7,425 nucleotides of DNA from Pirellulaceae bacterium (lineage in GTDB: Bacteria; Planctomycetota; Planctomycetia; Pirellulales; Pirellulaceae): positions 1 to 7,425 of the forward strand of contig JASLRF010000540.1 in assembly GCA_030744095.1 (NCBI GenBank). The letters run 5' to 3'. Of the stretch, positions 6,594 through 7,425 are shown piece after piece (the stretch's first letter is position 1; each line of letters begins with the position of its first letter). The translations under genes were made by a program, and so were the position numbers. The notes below the pieces were generated by a model that made no database searches, was not told where the DNA came from, and worked only from the letters and a program-made list of their open reading frames with translations.

Positions 6594-7425
6594 CTATGTC
6601 AGGTCCCGCAGGACGCTCTCCAACCAGTCGTCATGAGCGAACAACTGGCGCCGCTGGTAGGCCCTCGTGCCTTCGACACGATGTTGCAGCGCTGCGACGT
6701 CGTGTTCGAGTTCCATTTGGCATTGGCCGTGGGTGTCGGCCAGGCGCTGAATGCGGGCCGACAGGGATGGCGCATAACGCGCGAAAAGTTCATCGTCGGA
6801 TGATGCGAACCGCTGACACGAACCGGGGTCGCCTTGGCGGGCGGCGCGGCCGAATAGCTGGCGATCAACACGTGTAGATTCCTGCGGCTCGGTGGCGACA
6901 ACGTGCAATCCCCCCAGCTCGCGCACGCCCTGCCGTGCCCGAAATGAATCGCCGAGCCGCGGCTTGCAACGCGAAATCAGAGCCACCTGATCGCGGAGGT
7001 AGTCAAAGCCGAACTCGTAGCCCGGGCCGTAAGTGATGTCGCTGGCGTAGGCGTTTCGCTTGGCGTCGGGGGGAATATCGGCTTCGATCAAGCCAACCGA
7101 TAATCCTAGCAATCGATAGACAGGCGCAATCTGTTCAAAATCGCGCTTGGCAAGGTACGCGTTGACGGTCATTACGTGCACGCCGTCGCCTGCCAGCGCG
7201 TGTAAGTAAGCTGGCAGCAGCGCCGCGAAAGTCTTGCCCTCACCAGTCTGCATCTCGGCGATTGTGCCGCGGGCCAGCGCTAACCCGCTTAGGAGTTGCA
7301 CATCGTAAAGGTCGATCGCCAACACACGCTGCGCGGCTGTGAAGACGACTGCGAAAGCCGGTTCCAGAATATCCCTGCCAGTGACCACTTCCCCGTCTTT
7401 CACACGACGTTGCAGATCGAAAGTT
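6594..7425 (-). CDS. SecA-like translocase ATPase, internally deleted, 5' end outside window
   Basis: SecA drives proteins through SecYEG using ATP. Here 276 codons are visible, entering from the right edge in frame; no start is seen, and the GTG at 7403 lies inside the conserved N-terminal region. Visible residues 40-65 carry the SecA N-terminal motor signature (YDVQLL, then [10 protein letters not shown] with the Walker A lysine). VNAYLAKRD and [14 protein letters not shown] follow. At about residues 161-167 the protein jumps to the end of the second motor half: [15 protein letters not shown], then the arginine-finger motif [11 protein letters not shown] at 192-202 and [10 protein letters not shown]. 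The Walker B/DEVD box, the preprotein-binding domain and most of motor half 2 are therefore missing, roughly 270 residues by the spacing I recall for E. coli SecA. The C-terminus is also short, ending soon after a helical segment ([20 protein letters not shown]) resembling the SecA helical wing, with no zinc tail. Without Walker B it should not hydrolyse ATP normally. It could be a decaying paralog, an assembly collapse or a reduced variant. Confidence 0.85.
   Translation of the reverse strand, partial: TFDLQRRVKDGEVVTGRDILEPAFAVVFTAAQRVLAIDLYDVQLLSGLALARGTIAEMQTGEGKTFAALLPAYLHALAGDGVHVMTVNAYLAKRDFEQIAPVYRLLGLSVGLIEADIPPDAKRNAYASDITYGPGYEFGFDYLRDQVALISRCKPRLGDSFRARQGVRELGGLHVVATEPQESTRVDRQLFGRAARQGDPGSCQRFASSDDELFARYAPSLSARIQRLADTHGQCQMELEHDVAALQHRVEGTRAYQRRQLFAHDDWLESVLRDLT

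Noticed and set aside
6594..7403. Complete 269-residue SecA-like gene starting at GTG 7403
   Set aside because: The frame remains open and SecA-like (TFDLQRR) to the right edge, so the GTG is internal and the gene is truncated by the window.
1..7425. CRISPR arrays, tRNA or rRNA genes, insertion sequences, long direct repeats
   Set aside because: I saw no regularly spaced repeats, cloverleaf-like segments, transposase motifs or long repeats on either strand. No gene-free stretch exceeds about 200 bp.

Overview
The window looks like chromosomal DNA from a planctomycete, probably of the Pirellula/Rhodopirellula type. This is inferred from moderately high GC, mostly absent or weak Shine-Dalgarno sequences, an exported Cys-type sulfatase, and a run of large membrane-anchored HlyD-type proteins. 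No rRNA or other taxonomic marker is present, so the assignment is tentative. Every supported gene lies on the minus strand; the long plus-strand open frames are antisense shadows.

In transcription order (right to left) the layout is as follows. (1) 7425-6594 is a SecA-like ATPase whose 5' end lies outside the window. It goes directly from the early part of nucleotide-binding domain 1 to the end of nucleotide-binding domain 2, so a large central block is absent in frame. (2) 6593-6405 is a leader region with small inverted repeats, a possible terminator and a candidate promoter containing a 10-bp palindrome. (3) 6404-5565 is a small exported periplasmic adaptor (HlyD/membrane fusion protein type). 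(4) 5558-3696 is a protein with two GAF-like domains, one transmembrane segment and a HlyD-type adaptor. (5) 3613-1448 is a PqqD-like domain fused to an M50 (site-2-protease-like) membrane metalloprotease core and a third HlyD-type adaptor. (6) 1447-1257 is an intergenic stretch with hairpins and a candidate promoter. (7) 1256 to beyond the left edge is a secreted sulfatase lacking only its C-terminal end here.

Genes 3-5 are closely spaced (6 and 82 bp) and probably form one operon. Together they supply three separate HlyD-fold periplasmic adaptors, one tied to a cytoplasmic GAF sensor and one to an intramembrane metalloprotease with a peptide-recognition-like N-terminus. No ABC ATPase, RND pump, MFS permease or TolC-like channel is visible. 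My inference is an unusual envelope export or processing machine in which the M50 membrane core may take the place of the usual pump, with the neighbouring SecA-like protein as a possible energy source or evolutionary partner. Substrate and mechanism cannot be read from the sequence. The sulfatase may simply be a neighbour, with its own promoter.
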